Shown piece by piece: positions 7,255 through 16,118 of a DNA stretch of 64,000 nt. Position numbers and translations under genes: made by a program. The notes under the pieces are model-generated. The model did not search any database. It had not been told where the DNA came from and worked only from the letters and a program-made list of their open reading frames with translations. Source of the DNA: Thalassotalea_H castellviae (GTDB lineage: Bacteria > Pseudomonadota > Gammaproteobacteria > Enterobacterales > Alteromonadaceae); the NCBI RefSeq assembly GCF_031846185.1, contig NZ_JAVRIF010000006.1, forward strand, positions 124,001 to 188,000, given 5' to 3'. Positions within the stretch are counted from its first letter, which is position 1, and each line of letters begins with the position of its first letter.

Positions 7255-9084
7255 TTAATTAAGGATCACCGTGTCAATAACATGGATAACGCCATTAGTG
7301 GTATAGATGTCAGAAATGAAGACATGTGCACCGCCAATCATTAACATGCCAGTTTCTGCATTAATCATAACTTCAATCGTTTCGCCTGAAGCCGTTGTTA
7401 ACATTTTACCATTAGCAGCGTAAGCATCTAATGAACTTAAAGTTGCACCGCCGATAACATGAGTTAGTAATACATTGGTTAATGCTTCTGTATCAGCTAA
7501 TAAGGCTGATAAAGCATCAGGGTCGATCGCTGCAAAAGCATTATTAGTTGGAGCAAATACGGTGAACATTGCCTCTTCATTTGATAATGTTGTTACCAAA
7601 TCTGCCGCAGTTAGAGCTGTAACAAGCGTTGAAAAGTTGTCAGGGTCCGATAATGCAACTTCAACAATGTTTTGTGTTGGAGTTTCCATCATTGCTGGTG
7701 GTAAAATAACGTTATCAATGACGTGAATCGTGCCATTATCAGCCATCACGTCTGCAGTACTTATCAATGCCCCGTTAACAAATAACATAGAGTCGACAAA
7801 TGAAAGTGAAACCTTGTCTCCATTGGCAACTTCAACCATGTTATCTGAAGATTGTGCAAGGGTAATTGCTGCATCAGACATCACTTTTCCAGGTAGCACA
7901 TGATAAAGCAAAATATTGGTTAATTGATCAGCCGTTAAGCTATCTAACGTACCTTCTGGTAACTTTGCAAATGCTGCGTCTGTCGGCGCAAATACAGTAA
8001 AATCAGTGTCTAAATCGGCTAGTGTTGTGTCTAAACCGGTTGATTGCAATGCAGCAACAAGTGTTGTGAAGTTGCCATTATTGACTGCTACATCGACTAA
8101 ACTCATTGCTGGGGCTGGCACTTCAACGTCCCCGACTACCACAGCATCTATTACATGGATAACACCATTGGTTGTGTAAATATCTTTCATGATGATATTG
8201 GCACCACCAAACATCAGCATGTCAGTTGCTGAATTAATAGCTAAAGGAATTGTTGCCATTGAAGCGGTTTCAACCATAGTACCATTTAATGAATAAGCGG
8301 TTACTGAGTCGACAGCACTACCAGCAATGACATGTTGTAATAATATATTTGAAAGTACATCTGGGTTTTCTAACAAAGTAGTAATCGTTTCTTCACCTAT
8401 CAGTGCAAAGGCGTCATCAGTTGGTGCAAAAACAGTAAACATTGTACTTTCATCCGCGAGCACAATATCTAAATCTGTTGCTTGCAGAGCCGCAACCAGT
8501 GTGGTGAAACTACCATTGGCAACAGCTGTTTCAACAATGTTTAGCGTGGGATCCATCATATCTTCAGGTGGCAGAAGCACCGCATCAATGACATGAATAA
8601 TACCGTTATCTGTTTGAATATCTGCTGTGGTTACTGTCACGGTATTTACTAATAAATGACTACCATCCAGTGATAAACCAATAAAATCACCATTAACCAT
8701 TTCAACCGTTGTGCCAGCTAAACCAATGGCTGTTTCAGCATCAACTTCACTACCAATTACATGATAAGTAAGAATGTCAGATAACGTATCGGTATCAGCT
8801 AGTAGCGCATCGATAGTTTCTTGTCCTAGTAATGCGAATGCATCGTCTGTTGGGGCAAATACTGTGAAACTGCTATTCGTGTCTGCTAATGTGTTGTCTA
8901 ATCCTGTTGCTTGCAATGCGGCTACTAACGTAGTGAAGTTACCATTGCTCACAGCAGCATCAACAATTGTAGTGACAGCAATTTCTTCTGATTCTTCTAC
9001 AATTACTTTGTTGTCGTCATCATTACAACCTTGCAAAAACATCATACTTAAAAGGGTTACGCTTATAATTTTTGAATATTTCAT
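7255..9084 (-). CDS. Lipoprotein with four fasciclin (FAS1) domains
   Basis: A 609-residue exported protein. MKYSKIISVTLLSMMFLQGC is a lipoprotein signal with the acylated cysteine at residue 20, followed by an acidic DDDN linker; aspartate after the cysteine hints at inner-membrane retention by the E. coli +2 rule. Four FAS1 repeats of about 140 residues follow, each with FTTLVAALQ (or FSTLVTALT) near its start, FTVFAPT in the middle, and the H2-like GxIHVID ending. A GTG at 9144 extends the frame, but the predicted promoter -10 lies at 9115-9121, downstream of that GTG, so the ATG at 9084 is correct. FAS1 proteins act in adhesion or matrix binding. A photo-oxidative role is inferred from the promoter. 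Confidence 0.92.
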   Translation of the reverse strand: MKYSKIISVTLLSMMFLQGCNDDDNKVIVEESEEIAVTTIVDAAVSNGNFTTLVAALQATGLDNTLADTNSSFTVFAPTDDAFALLGQETIDALLADTDTLSDILTYHVIGSEVDAETAIGLAGTTVEMVNGDFIGLSLDGSHLLVNTVTVTTADIQTDNGIIHVIDAVLLPPEDMMDPTLNIVETAVANGSFTTLVAALQATDLDIVLADESTMFTVFAPTDDAFALIGEETITTLLENPDVLSNILLQHVIAGSAVDSVTAYSLNGTMVETASMATIPLAINSATDMLMFGGANIIMKDIYTTNGVIHVIDAVVVGDVEVPAPAMSLVDVAVNNGNFTTLVAALQSTGLDTTLADLDTDFTVFAPTDAAFAKLPEGTLDSLTADQLTNILLYHVLPGKVMSDAAITLAQSSDNMVEVANGDKVSLSFVDSMLFVNGALISTADVMADNGTIHVIDNVILPPAMMETPTQNIVEVALSDPDNFSTLVTALTAADLVTTLSNEEAMFTVFAPTNNAFAAIDPDALSALLADTEALTNVLLTHVIGGATLSSLDAYAANGKMLTTASGETIEVMINAETGMLMIGGAHVFISDIYTTNGVIHVIDTVILN

Positions 9085-9114
9085 GTTAGCTCTCTCAATT
9101 AATGTTACTGAGAA

Positions 9115-9143
9115 ATCTACGGCGAAAAAACAAACAGAGATCA
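9115..9143 (-). promoter_or_regulatory. Predicted ECF (RpoE/ChrR-type) promoter of the fasciclin gene
   Basis: Minus strand TGATCT (9138-9143), 16-base spacer, CGTAGAT (9115-9121), 31 bases before the ATG at 9084. It is divergent from the site at 9179-9207, so the 179-base gap carries two outward-facing promoters of the same type. Confidence 0.72.
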
Positions 9144-9178
9144 CAAGAAATTAATAAAAAAATATTTAATTATTTTGC

Positions 9179-9207
9179 TGATCCCTACCGTAAAAAAATT
9201 CGTATTA
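9179..9207 (+). promoter_or_regulatory. Predicted ECF (RpoE/ChrR-type) promoter of the TIGR01777 gene
   Basis: TGATCC (9179-9184), 16-base spacer, CGTATTA (9201-9207), 56 bases before the ATG at 9264. TGATCC is the canonical -35 of the family. Confidence 0.78.
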
Positions 9208-9263
9208 TTTAAGTTAACAATACAAAATAATTTGGGTATTTAACGACAAGTAAGAGGAATAAA

Positions 9264-10163
9264 ATGAACATACTTATTACTGGTGGTACTGGTCTTATTG
9301 GTCGTTCTTTGATTAATGCATTAAATACTGAAAATGATCAGATTACTGTTTTGACGAGAGATATTAAAAAAGCCTCAAAATTATTAAATGCAAACATAAA
9401 GTTAATTAGCTCCCTTTCTTTAGAGGATATAGAAAACCAAGACACGATTATTAATTTAGCAGGAGAGCCGATTGCTGATAAACGTTGGTCCTATAGTCAA
9501 AAAAATAAAATATGTAAGAGCCGTTGGGATATTACTGAAAAAATAAGCACATATATTCAGCAAGCAAAAAATCCACCTAGCTTATTCATTTCTGGCAGTG
9601 CAATAGGGATGTATGGCAGGCAAGATAATGACGTTATTGATGAAAATTTTCAGCAATTTCATCCAGAGTTTACTCATCGTGTTTGCAACACTTGGGAGCA
9701 TTTTGCGCTGTTAGCTAAATCGTCAAAAACTCGTGTTGCAATCTTGAGAACGGGCATTGTATTAGCTAAAAAAGGCGGCGCTTTAGCTAAAATGTTATTG
9801 CCATTTAAATTAGGATTAGGTGGTAAAATTAGTCATGGTAAGCAAGTGATGTCTTGGATTCATATTGAGGATGTAATCGCGGCTATTATATTTATTCAAA
9901 ATACACCTACGTTAGAGGGGGCGGTTAATATCACGGCACCGAATCCAGTGAGTAACCAAGTATTTACTTCTACATTAGCAAAAGTATTAAATAGGCCTAG
10001 TTTGATAACAACACCTGCGTTTATATTAAAAGTAATCTTTGGTGAAATGGCAGACCTTTTACTTTTTGGTCAACATGTTGTGCCAAATAAATTGCAAAAG
10101 AATGGCTTTAAGTTTAAATACCCAATCATTGAATCGGCACTTAGCCATCTAATTCAAAAATAA
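9264..10163 (+). CDS. TIGR01777-family epimerase/SDR (YfcH-like)
   Basis: A 299-residue extended-SDR protein. The NAD(P) motif TGGTGLIG lies at residues 6-13, INLAGEPIADKRWS at about 67-80, SGSAIGMYG at about 112-120, and the C-terminal DUF1731-like part ends with LQKNGFKFKYPII. These match the YfcH/SulA-like nucleotide-sugar-epimerase-type group, whose substrate is unknown. A good AGAGG ribosome site lies upstream. It has its own candidate ECF promoter, is convergent with the DUF3833 gene (five-base gap) and has no plus-strand partner, so it is probably a monocistronic member of the sigma-factor regulon. Confidence 0.9.
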   Translation: MNILITGGTGLIGRSLINALNTENDQITVLTRDIKKASKLLNANIKLISSLSLEDIENQDTIINLAGEPIADKRWSYSQKNKICKSRWDITEKISTYIQQAKNPPSLFISGSAIGMYGRQDNDVIDENFQQFHPEFTHRVCNTWEHFALLAKSSKTRVAILRTGIVLAKKGGALAKMLLPFKLGLGGKISHGKQVMSWIHIEDVIAAIIFIQNTPTLEGAVNITAPNPVSNQVFTSTLAKVLNRPSLITTPAFILKVIFGEMADLLLFGQHVVPNKLQKNGFKFKYPIIESALSHLIQK

Positions 10164-10168
10164 TAGGA

Positions 10169-10723
10169 TTATTTTTGACATTGTTTTACAGGGAGTTCTT
10201 TATCAAAAAATAACGTGATGTTTGCCACTTCTACACCAAATTTTTTCATGGATGTTTTATTCATCACTTTATGTTCGTCGATTTGGTACATCCAATCATC
10301 CATCGCAACTTGGTAGGTTTTATTATCAAGTGTAAGATTTAAGGTGTAATTAAATTGAAAAGCAAAGCCATTTTGTTTACCTATTGCTATTCCTTCTACA
10401 TCTTCAGCGGTTCCTCGATAAGTGCCATCAGCTTTTTTGGTTAACTGCCAATTTCGATAAGAAACTTCGCCATCATTAAAATAAAAGGTTTCAGCTAAAA
10501 TTCCTGTATTTCCTTGCCAATCTCCTTTTATCTCAACACAGAATCTTCTGTTTACTTTATTGTTATAGTCTTGAACGATACCCCACGCAATAACTTCACC
10601 GTTAAAGTAACTTTTAATGTCAAAGGGTGGATTACTGTTTTGGTAATCGGTGATAGCTGTAGAGCAACTTGATATTAAAAAAAAGACTATAAAAAACAAT
10701 GGAATATTGTATAAACGGTTCAT
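10169..10723 (-). CDS. DUF3833 lipoprotein
   Basis: A 184-residue lipoprotein. The N-terminal signal ends in the lipobox ISSC (acylated Cys20). The mature part has PFDIKSYFNGEVIAWGIVQDYN, the family start, and a beta-rich body with repeated WQ/Y strands (NWQLTKKADGTYRGTAEDV) typical of a lipocalin-like barrel. Function is not known. It is the last gene of a three-gene minus-strand operon, directly abutting the chalcone-isomerase-like gene; in related bacteria these genes travel with the RpoE/ChrR block. Confidence 0.85.
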   Translation of the reverse strand: MNRLYNIPLFFIVFFLISSCSTAITDYQNSNPPFDIKSYFNGEVIAWGIVQDYNNKVNRRFCVEIKGDWQGNTGILAETFYFNDGEVSYRNWQLTKKADGTYRGTAEDVEGIAIGKQNGFAFQFNYTLNLTLDNKTYQVAMDDWMYQIDEHKVMNKTSMKKFGVEVANITLFFDKELPVKQCQK

Positions 10724-11271
10724 TATTTAATTTCTCCAAGCAGTTTACTTCTAAGTGTTTTTTGGCTTGTTTGTGGCGATAACCATATCGATAAGAACAA
10801 GGAGCCGAACGAGTGTTCTTCTATACTACCGATAAAATTACCATTAAAATAAAAGCGTGAATTTTGATTTTGAATCAATAAAGTGAGTGAATCCCCCGCT
10901 GATATATTTGGCCAAACCTCAGCTAATTCTGGCAAGAAATGTAGGTATTCATTTTCATGAATTTTAAGATGTTGCCATTGCTCAACGGTATGTTCTATTA
11001 AGTCGTCACGGGTAATATCTTTAAAATAGTCAATTTTAAAAACAATTGTTTGTTGTGCGCTTCCTTCAATGAATTTTCCTGACTCGGTATATAAAGTACT
11101 GTTATAAATATCCCAAAAAAGTACACTGAATAATGCACTACCTATTTTTTTATATTCTGACTCGATCATTTCTGTTGTTAAGTTTTCCGTTAACTTAAAA
11201 GGTAAATGATTTTTTTTGGCATTTAAGGTGTTAGATGAGCAGAGAAGTATTAATAAAAACAGGCGAATCAT
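10723..11271 (-). CDS. Exported chalcone-isomerase-like protein
   Basis: A 182-residue protein beginning with a signal peptide (MIRLFLLILLCSSNTLNA). The frame is open to 11337, but the ATG at 11271 has a strong GGAGG site and overlaps the DUF2878 stop by four bases, so it is chosen. The body has KIGSALFSVLFWDIYNSTLYT, YFKDITRDDLIEHTVEQWQHL and FNGNFIGSIEEHSFGSLFLSIWL, matching the bacterial chalcone-isomerase-like fold family. These homologues are usually not flavonoid enzymes and may bind fatty acids or lipids; the true ligand is unknown. It is part of the DUF2878 - this gene - DUF3833 operon. Confidence 0.82.
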   Translation of the reverse strand: MIRLFLLILLCSSNTLNAKKNHLPFKLTENLTTEMIESEYKKIGSALFSVLFWDIYNSTLYTESGKFIEGSAQQTIVFKIDYFKDITRDDLIEHTVEQWQHLKIHENEYLHFLPELAEVWPNISAGDSLTLLIQNQNSRFYFNGNFIGSIEEHSFGSLFLSIWLSPQTSQKTLRSKLLGEIK

Positions 11272-11759
11272 TCTGTCGCCTCCCCAAGATAAAAAGCATT
11301 TTTCAGTAAATAAATAAAAACGAATAAACATCCCCACAGTGGCGCTAAGATCAAATAAGTAGTTAAGGTTTGGTAGCCTAATTCTACTCTTGATAATGAA
11401 GCGCCTGCTAAATAACTAAATGGCGGAAAGATGAAGCCAATAACAAATTGTAATCGTTTATTCGCCGTTAAAAAATTTAAACTATGTGCAACAGTGCCAG
11501 AAAAAGCTGCCCATAACATGATTAACCACAATGGTAAGATAAAATGATCACTAAATGTGAATACTCCAAAAGCGACTAAAATGGTATCTAAACATACGCC
11601 AACAATTGTCACGGAGAAAATTAATTTAAGTTCAGCAATTCGCTGTTTAGATGAATATATATGAAATAAAAGCCATAGAGATACTATAGGAATAGCAGCA
11701 TTTCCCACCAAGACTAACCCTAACCAAGAAGCATTAAATGCGATTAAATTGAATAACAT
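11268..11759 (-). CDS. DUF2878 membrane protein
   Basis: A 163-residue integral membrane protein with about five hydrophobic segments (roughly residues 2-28, 43-65, 70-93, 100-117 and 137-157). The arrangement and the FNLIAFNASWLGLVL start fit DUF2878, an uncharacterised membrane family found beside the chalcone-isomerase-like and DUF3833 genes. It is the first gene of a three-gene operon. Function is unknown; a role in envelope lipid remodelling is only a context guess. Confidence 0.82.
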   Translation of the reverse strand: MLFNLIAFNASWLGLVLVGNAAIPIVSLWLLFHIYSSKQRIAELKLIFSVTIVGVCLDTILVAFGVFTFSDHFILPLWLIMLWAAFSGTVAHSLNFLTANKRLQFVIGFIFPPFSYLAGASLSRVELGYQTLTTYLILAPLWGCLFVFIYLLKNAFYLGEATE

Positions 11760-11785
11760 AATAAATCTATATTGAGTTTTATCAG

Positions 11786-11814
11786 TTATACGATGAAAGT
11801 GAGCAATTAGTTTA
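11786..11814 (-). promoter_or_regulatory. Weak ECF-type promoter candidate before the DUF2878 operon
   Basis: Minus strand CGTATAA (11786-11792) is identical to the sigma-operon -10. The hexamer 16 bases upstream is TAAACT (11809-11814), which shares only four of six bases with TGATCT. The operon's family context supports it; the -35 does not. Confidence 0.35.
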
Positions 11815-12220
11815 ATAAAAATGAAATTATATTATGCGCTCACTTGTGTGATGACCTGCAGATACCTCATCGAAAATCGAATTTTTGTCTTTGTTTTGTG
11901 CAGTAAATTTTACTTTTTATTAGTAATAAATAAATCTACTAACCTAACCACTTTTGATAAAAGAGGCGCAAAATTTAAAATTTACATAAACAATAGTTTA
12001 TTATTTTCTATATCAACATCCCTCTGAATTAATGCTTTGCTTGAGCCATAAGTACCTAAAACCCCTCTACGTTTTTATAGCTAGGAAATGATTATTTACT
12101 ATTCACTCTTTACATTCACTGAATAAAAATACTATTATCTGATTTATACTATAAATACGATAGTAGTATAAGTATGCATTAAGACATGCGTTTTATTGAC
12201 ATGAAAAATGGGGAATAGGT
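11815..12220 (+). promoter_or_regulatory. Long leader/promoter region before the TonB receptor
   Basis: About 400 bases without a convincing gene. An inverted repeat TACTAT-N7-ATAGTA (12147-12165, within the stretch TATACTATAAATACGATAG) lies about 56 bases before the ATG, and TAGTATAAG follows it. The same TATAAATAC core is found before lacZ (26799-26812). A GGGGAATAG ribosome site precedes the start. An open frame at 11821-12027 has no ribosome site or family resemblance and is not called. Confidence 0.4.
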
Positions 12221-14935
12221 ATGAAAAACGGTAAAAAATTCAAACTCAGCTATATATCATCTCTACTCATGCTAAATCTTGGGGTATCAGGAATTACATG
12301 GGCGAGTGAAACTACAAATGAAGAAAATGAAGCCGACCATGACACTGAGGTTATCACTGTCACTGGTATCCGTGGCAGTTTAATCAATTCTGTGGGGATC
12401 AAGCAGGATTCGAGCAATGTGGTAGACGCTATTTCTGCGGAAGACATTGGTAAATTTCCGGATCAAAACGTAGCTGAATCTTTACAACGAATAACCGGTG
12501 TTTCAATTGACCGAAGCGGTGGTGAAGGGCAACTTATCACCGTTCGAGGCATGGGACCAGAATTCAATTCGGTATTACTTAATGGTCGTACTTTAGCAAC
12601 AACAAGTGGTGGACGTGCTTTTAGTTTTGATGTACTTGCTTCTGAATTAATCAATGGTGCTGAAGTTTATAAAACTCAAAATGCTTCCCTCCAAGAAGGG
12701 GCTATTGGTGCTACGGTTGATATAAGTACGGTTAAACCGATGGACTTTCCTGGCTTTAAAGCTGTAGGGAGCATTAAAGGTTTATATGATGATATGACGG
12801 GCAAAATGAGCCCGCAATTTTCTGGTCTTGTCAGTAATACCTTTGATGATGACAAGTTTGGTGTGCTCGCATCGTTTTCGCATTACAAACGAGAAAGTCG
12901 TTACGACCAAGCTAATACCGCATATTACTATAAAACAGAAAGTGATTTAGACGGTCAAAATTTTGGTGAAATATACTTCCCTCAAAACTTTGATCAAATT
13001 GCCCAAACAGAAACGCGAGAGAGAAACAGTGGCACGTTAGTCTTACAATATAAACCCAGCAAAAATGTTACCGTTACTGCTGATGCATTGTACTCAGATT
13101 TTAATGTGCAATATCGTCAAGATGTTTTCCCAATGTGGTTTGAAACGGGCAACGTAAGAAACCCTGTTATCGATGAAAATAACACCTTAGTAAAAGCTGA
13201 TTTTGTTGATAGTTATATCGAAACTTTAGTACGTCAATCTGATGCGGATAATAAATTAAAAGCGTTTGGCTTAAATCTCGATTGGCAAATTAATGAAAAC
13301 TGGGGATTAACAGCAGACATCAATACCTCTAAAGCGGAGCATGATCCCGGTAAAGGATGGTCGGATGTGGTTGCTGGTCGTCCAGGTGAATATAACTATG
13401 ACCGTACATCAGGGGATCTAGTGCCTACTATGACCTTTGAAAACTTTAAAGATGGTGACGTTTTAACTGCTGGTTGGGCATCTTTACAAGGTACTCGGGT
13501 AGAAGATGAAGTACTTGAAGCTAAAATCGACAATGATTACTTCGTAGAAATGGGCGCATTAGTGAAAGTTGGCTTTGGCGTGCATTATTCTGATCGTACA
13601 TTAGGCTCAACCTATGCTGAAACAGAGAATCCATTGCCGTGGATTTATGCCGATAACAGCACGCGTATTCCGTTACCCGCCGGTATGTTAACGACATACA
13701 ATGCCGATGGCTTTTTATCGGGCGGCTCAGGGAGCCCTACTGAATTTTGGCCAACGTTAAATTCAGATGATTTATTTGCCTTTTTAGGAACAGAAGAAGC
13801 AATTGCCCAGTTAGATGATCCAGACGTTGCACGTGATATTTTTACCCGTGCGGGTTTTGCTATTGTCGATGATCCGACAGCCTATGATGTAAATGAAGAA
13901 CTTATGTCACTGTACACCGACTTCTATTTTGAAGGAGACGTTAATGAAATGCCTTGGTCAGTAGTGGCGGGCGTTCGTTATGTGAAAACTGACAGTACTT
14001 CAAAAGGCAATCAAGTAGCGCTTTTAAACTTGGTCGAGTCTAATGAGAAGCCTGGCGAAGTACGTGCTATTACTTCTGATGATTATGTCTCTGTGGAGAT
14101 TGGTCATAGCTATAGTAATGTGTTGCCAAGCTTAAATGGTAAACTTGAAATTACCGATGAAGTCATAGCACGTTTTGCTTGGTCGAAAAGTTTAACGCGT
14201 CCAGAGTTGTCTGAAATGTCACCGCTTGCTAACTACGGTGATGGTCCTACAGATCAATTATTTGGTTCAGGCTCCAATCCAAAACTTAATCCATTTGAAT
14301 CAACCAATTATGACTTCTCACTTGAATGGTATTACCAAGAAGGCAGCTATGCCGCAATTGCTGGATTTACCAAAGATGTAGATGGGTATTTAGGTTCAGG
14401 TGAAACAGAAGAAACTGTGACGGTACCAAGTGGTACATACACATATAAAATGTCGCGCCCTATTAATGAAGATAATACCAAAATTGATGGTTTTGAAATT
14501 GCTGTTCAGCATATGTTTACTGAGTTGCCATCACCTTTTAACGGCTTAGGTGTTATTGCAAACATGACCTTTGTTGATAGTGAATCAACGGCTGATGAAG
14601 GCGGAGCAAAACTACCGTTAATTGGTTTAAGTGATTCTCAAAACTTAATCTTATTTTATGAGAAAGATGAGATTCAATTTAGGATTGCCTACAACAATCG
14701 TGACCGTTTTATGCAATCTAAACCGCAATCATGGCGCGATGGTCACTATGTCGATGATTATAAACAAGTAGATATTAGTGGTAGTTATGATCTCACTGAA
14801 AACTTAACGGTATTTTTCGAAGGAATTAACATAACCAACGAGCTTTATATTAAAAACGCAGAATATGCTAACCAAACGTTAACTGTGACCGAAACGGGAC
14901 CTAGATATTCGGTCGGTATTCGAGGCAATTTCTAA
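12221..14935 (+). CDS. TonB-dependent receptor (Caulobacter-type, TIGR01782-like)
   Basis: A 904-residue outer-membrane active transporter. A signal peptide covers about residues 1-29 (ending ITWAS), then an acidic linker with a TonB-box-like EVITVTG. The plug domain (about 45-170) has DAISAEDIGKFPDQNVAESL, TGVSIDRSGGEG and TVRGMGPEFNSVLLNGR. The beta-barrel follows to the terminal YSVGIRGNF, ending in phenylalanine as required for barrel insertion. This subgroup imports oligosaccharides or other large substrates in Alteromonadales, but the substrate cannot be read. A hairpin terminator lies between it and the saccharopine genes. The upstream palindrome suggests repressor control. Confidence 0.93.
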   Translation: MKNGKKFKLSYISSLLMLNLGVSGITWASETTNEENEADHDTEVITVTGIRGSLINSVGIKQDSSNVVDAISAEDIGKFPDQNVAESLQRITGVSIDRSGGEGQLITVRGMGPEFNSVLLNGRTLATTSGGRAFSFDVLASELINGAEVYKTQNASLQEGAIGATVDISTVKPMDFPGFKAVGSIKGLYDDMTGKMSPQFSGLVSNTFDDDKFGVLASFSHYKRESRYDQANTAYYYKTESDLDGQNFGEIYFPQNFDQIAQTETRERNSGTLVLQYKPSKNVTVTADALYSDFNVQYRQDVFPMWFETGNVRNPVIDENNTLVKADFVDSYIETLVRQSDADNKLKAFGLNLDWQINENWGLTADINTSKAEHDPGKGWSDVVAGRPGEYNYDRTSGDLVPTMTFENFKDGDVLTAGWASLQGTRVEDEVLEAKIDNDYFVEMGALVKVGFGVHYSDRTLGSTYAETENPLPWIYADNSTRIPLPAGMLTTYNADGFLSGGSGSPTEFWPTLNSDDLFAFLGTEEAIAQLDDPDVARDIFTRAGFAIVDDPTAYDVNEELMSLYTDFYFEGDVNEMPWSVVAGVRYVKTDSTSKGNQVALLNLVESNEKPGEVRAITSDDYVSVEIGHSYSNVLPSLNGKLEITDEVIARFAWSKSLTRPELSEMSPLANYGDGPTDQLFGSGSNPKLNPFESTNYDFSLEWYYQEGSYAAIAGFTKDVDGYLGSGETEETVTVPSGTYTYKMSRPINEDNTKIDGFEIAVQHMFTELPSPFNGLGVIANMTFVDSESTADEGGAKLPLIGLSDSQNLILFYEKDEIQFRIAYNNRDRFMQSKPQSWRDGHYVDDYKQVDISGSYDLTENLTVFFEGINITNELYIKNAEYANQTLTVTETGPRYSVGIRGNF

Positions 14936-14957
14936 ATTTAGAATTTATATGATGCTG

Positions 14958-14999
14958 AGTCAGTTAGTTGTTTTTAATAAAAACGCTAACTGACTTTTA
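14958..14999 (+). terminator. Hairpin terminator after the TonB receptor
   Basis: Perfect 10-bp arms AGTCAGTTAG (14958-14967) and CTAACTGACT (14986-14995) followed by a short T run. It lies between the receptor and the lys1-like gene, so the two may not be strictly co-transcribed. Confidence 0.75.
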
Positions 15000-15039
15000 C
15001 TTTGTTTTTGAATTCATTGAACAAGAAGTAGTAATTTTT

Positions 15040-16107
15040 ATGAGTCAGACGCATATTTGGTTACGTGCCGAAACAAAACCACAAGAACAACGCACTGCAC
15101 TTACCCCCTCAGGCGCTAAAACATTAATTGAATCAGGCTTTAAAGTGTCAGTTGAGCGAAGTGAGCAAAATATTTTCGATCCCGAAAAGTACCGAAAAGT
15201 GGGGTGTGACATTGTCGCACAAGGAAGCTGGCCACAAGCACCCAACAGTGCTTTTATTTTAGGGCTAAAAGAATTACCAGAAGACAATTTTCCTTTGGTT
15301 CATAAACATATTTATTTCGCTCATGCTTATAAAGAGCAAACAGGCGCTAGTGACATTTTATCTCGTTTTAAACAAGGTGATGGTGCCTTATATGATTTGG
15401 AATTTTTAGTGGACGAAAATCAATGTCGCATTGCAGCCTTTGGTTATTGGGCTGGTTTTGCTGGCGCAGCACTTGGGATATGGACTTGGGCGAATAAACA
15501 ACTGGGAAAAACTGCCTTATCACCCGTCAGTTCTTTTCCTGATCAAGCACAGTTGATTCGCGAGGTCTCAATATTGCTTGCTCAGTGCGCGACTAAACCA
15601 ACAATGATGGTCATAGGCGCTAAAGGGCGAAGCGGCTCCGGCGCTATTGGTTTAGCAAAAGCGTTACAAATAAACACCATTGAATGGGATATGGAAGAAA
15701 CGATGGTTGGTGGTCCATTTGCGCAAGTGAACAATGCAGATGTATTAGTAAACTGTGTTTTAGTGAATCGAGACCTACCGCCGTTTGTAACATACACCTC
15801 ACTTGATACGGCTGAACGTACTCTAAGCGTTATTTGTGATGTTAGCTGTGATCCTTATGGTGATTATAACCCTATTCGGATTTATGACCATTGCACCACG
15901 TTTAATGAACCGACAATAGAGGTAATACCGCAGCCAAATAATTTGCACTTAATTGCGATTGATCATTTACCGTCGTTATTACCGAAAGAAAGTAGTGAAG
16001 ATTTTGGCCAACAATTAGTGCCCTATTTAGCAAGGTTAGATGATTTGAGTCGACCTGTTTGGCAACAAGCACTCGATATTTATCATCAAAAAACGAAAAA
16101 TTTATAA
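15040..16107 (+). CDS. lys1: Saccharopine dehydrogenase (lysine-forming, fungal Lys1 type)
   Basis: A 355-residue enzyme that interconverts lysine plus 2-oxoglutarate and saccharopine with NAD(H). From memory of yeast Lys1, the match is strong along the whole length: HIWLRAETKPQEQR, GLKELPEDNFPLVH, IYFAHAYK, LYDLEFL, AAFGYWAGFAGAALG, IGAKGRSGSGAI, GGPF and IDHLPSLLP. The catalytic pair is conserved as Lys77 and His95 (Lys77 and His96 in yeast). A frame upstream starts at 14968, but the ATG at 15040 begins at the conserved N-terminus. The next gene encodes the second saccharopine enzyme 11 bases later, so in a bacterium the pair most likely degrades lysine to 2-aminoadipate semialdehyde. Confidence 0.9.
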   Translation: MSQTHIWLRAETKPQEQRTALTPSGAKTLIESGFKVSVERSEQNIFDPEKYRKVGCDIVAQGSWPQAPNSAFILGLKELPEDNFPLVHKHIYFAHAYKEQTGASDILSRFKQGDGALYDLEFLVDENQCRIAAFGYWAGFAGAALGIWTWANKQLGKTALSPVSSFPDQAQLIREVSILLAQCATKPTMMVIGAKGRSGSGAIGLAKALQINTIEWDMEETMVGGPFAQVNNADVLVNCVLVNRDLPPFVTYTSLDTAERTLSVICDVSCDPYGDYNPIRIYDHCTTFNEPTIEVIPQPNNLHLIAIDHLPSLLPKESSEDFGQQLVPYLARLDDLSRPVWQQALDIYHQKTKNL

Positions 16108-16118
16108 GAGTACCTTTT

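Noticed and set aside
8774..9154. A 126-residue frame on the plus strand with hydrophobic stretches
   Set aside because: It is the mirror of the first fasciclin repeat; similar shadow frames appear opposite the other repeats at 7475 and 8327, as expected from repeated DNA.
11821..12027. A 68-residue frame in the gap before the first TonB receptor
   Set aside because: No ribosome site, aromatic-rich random-looking product, and the gap reads better as a leader or control region.
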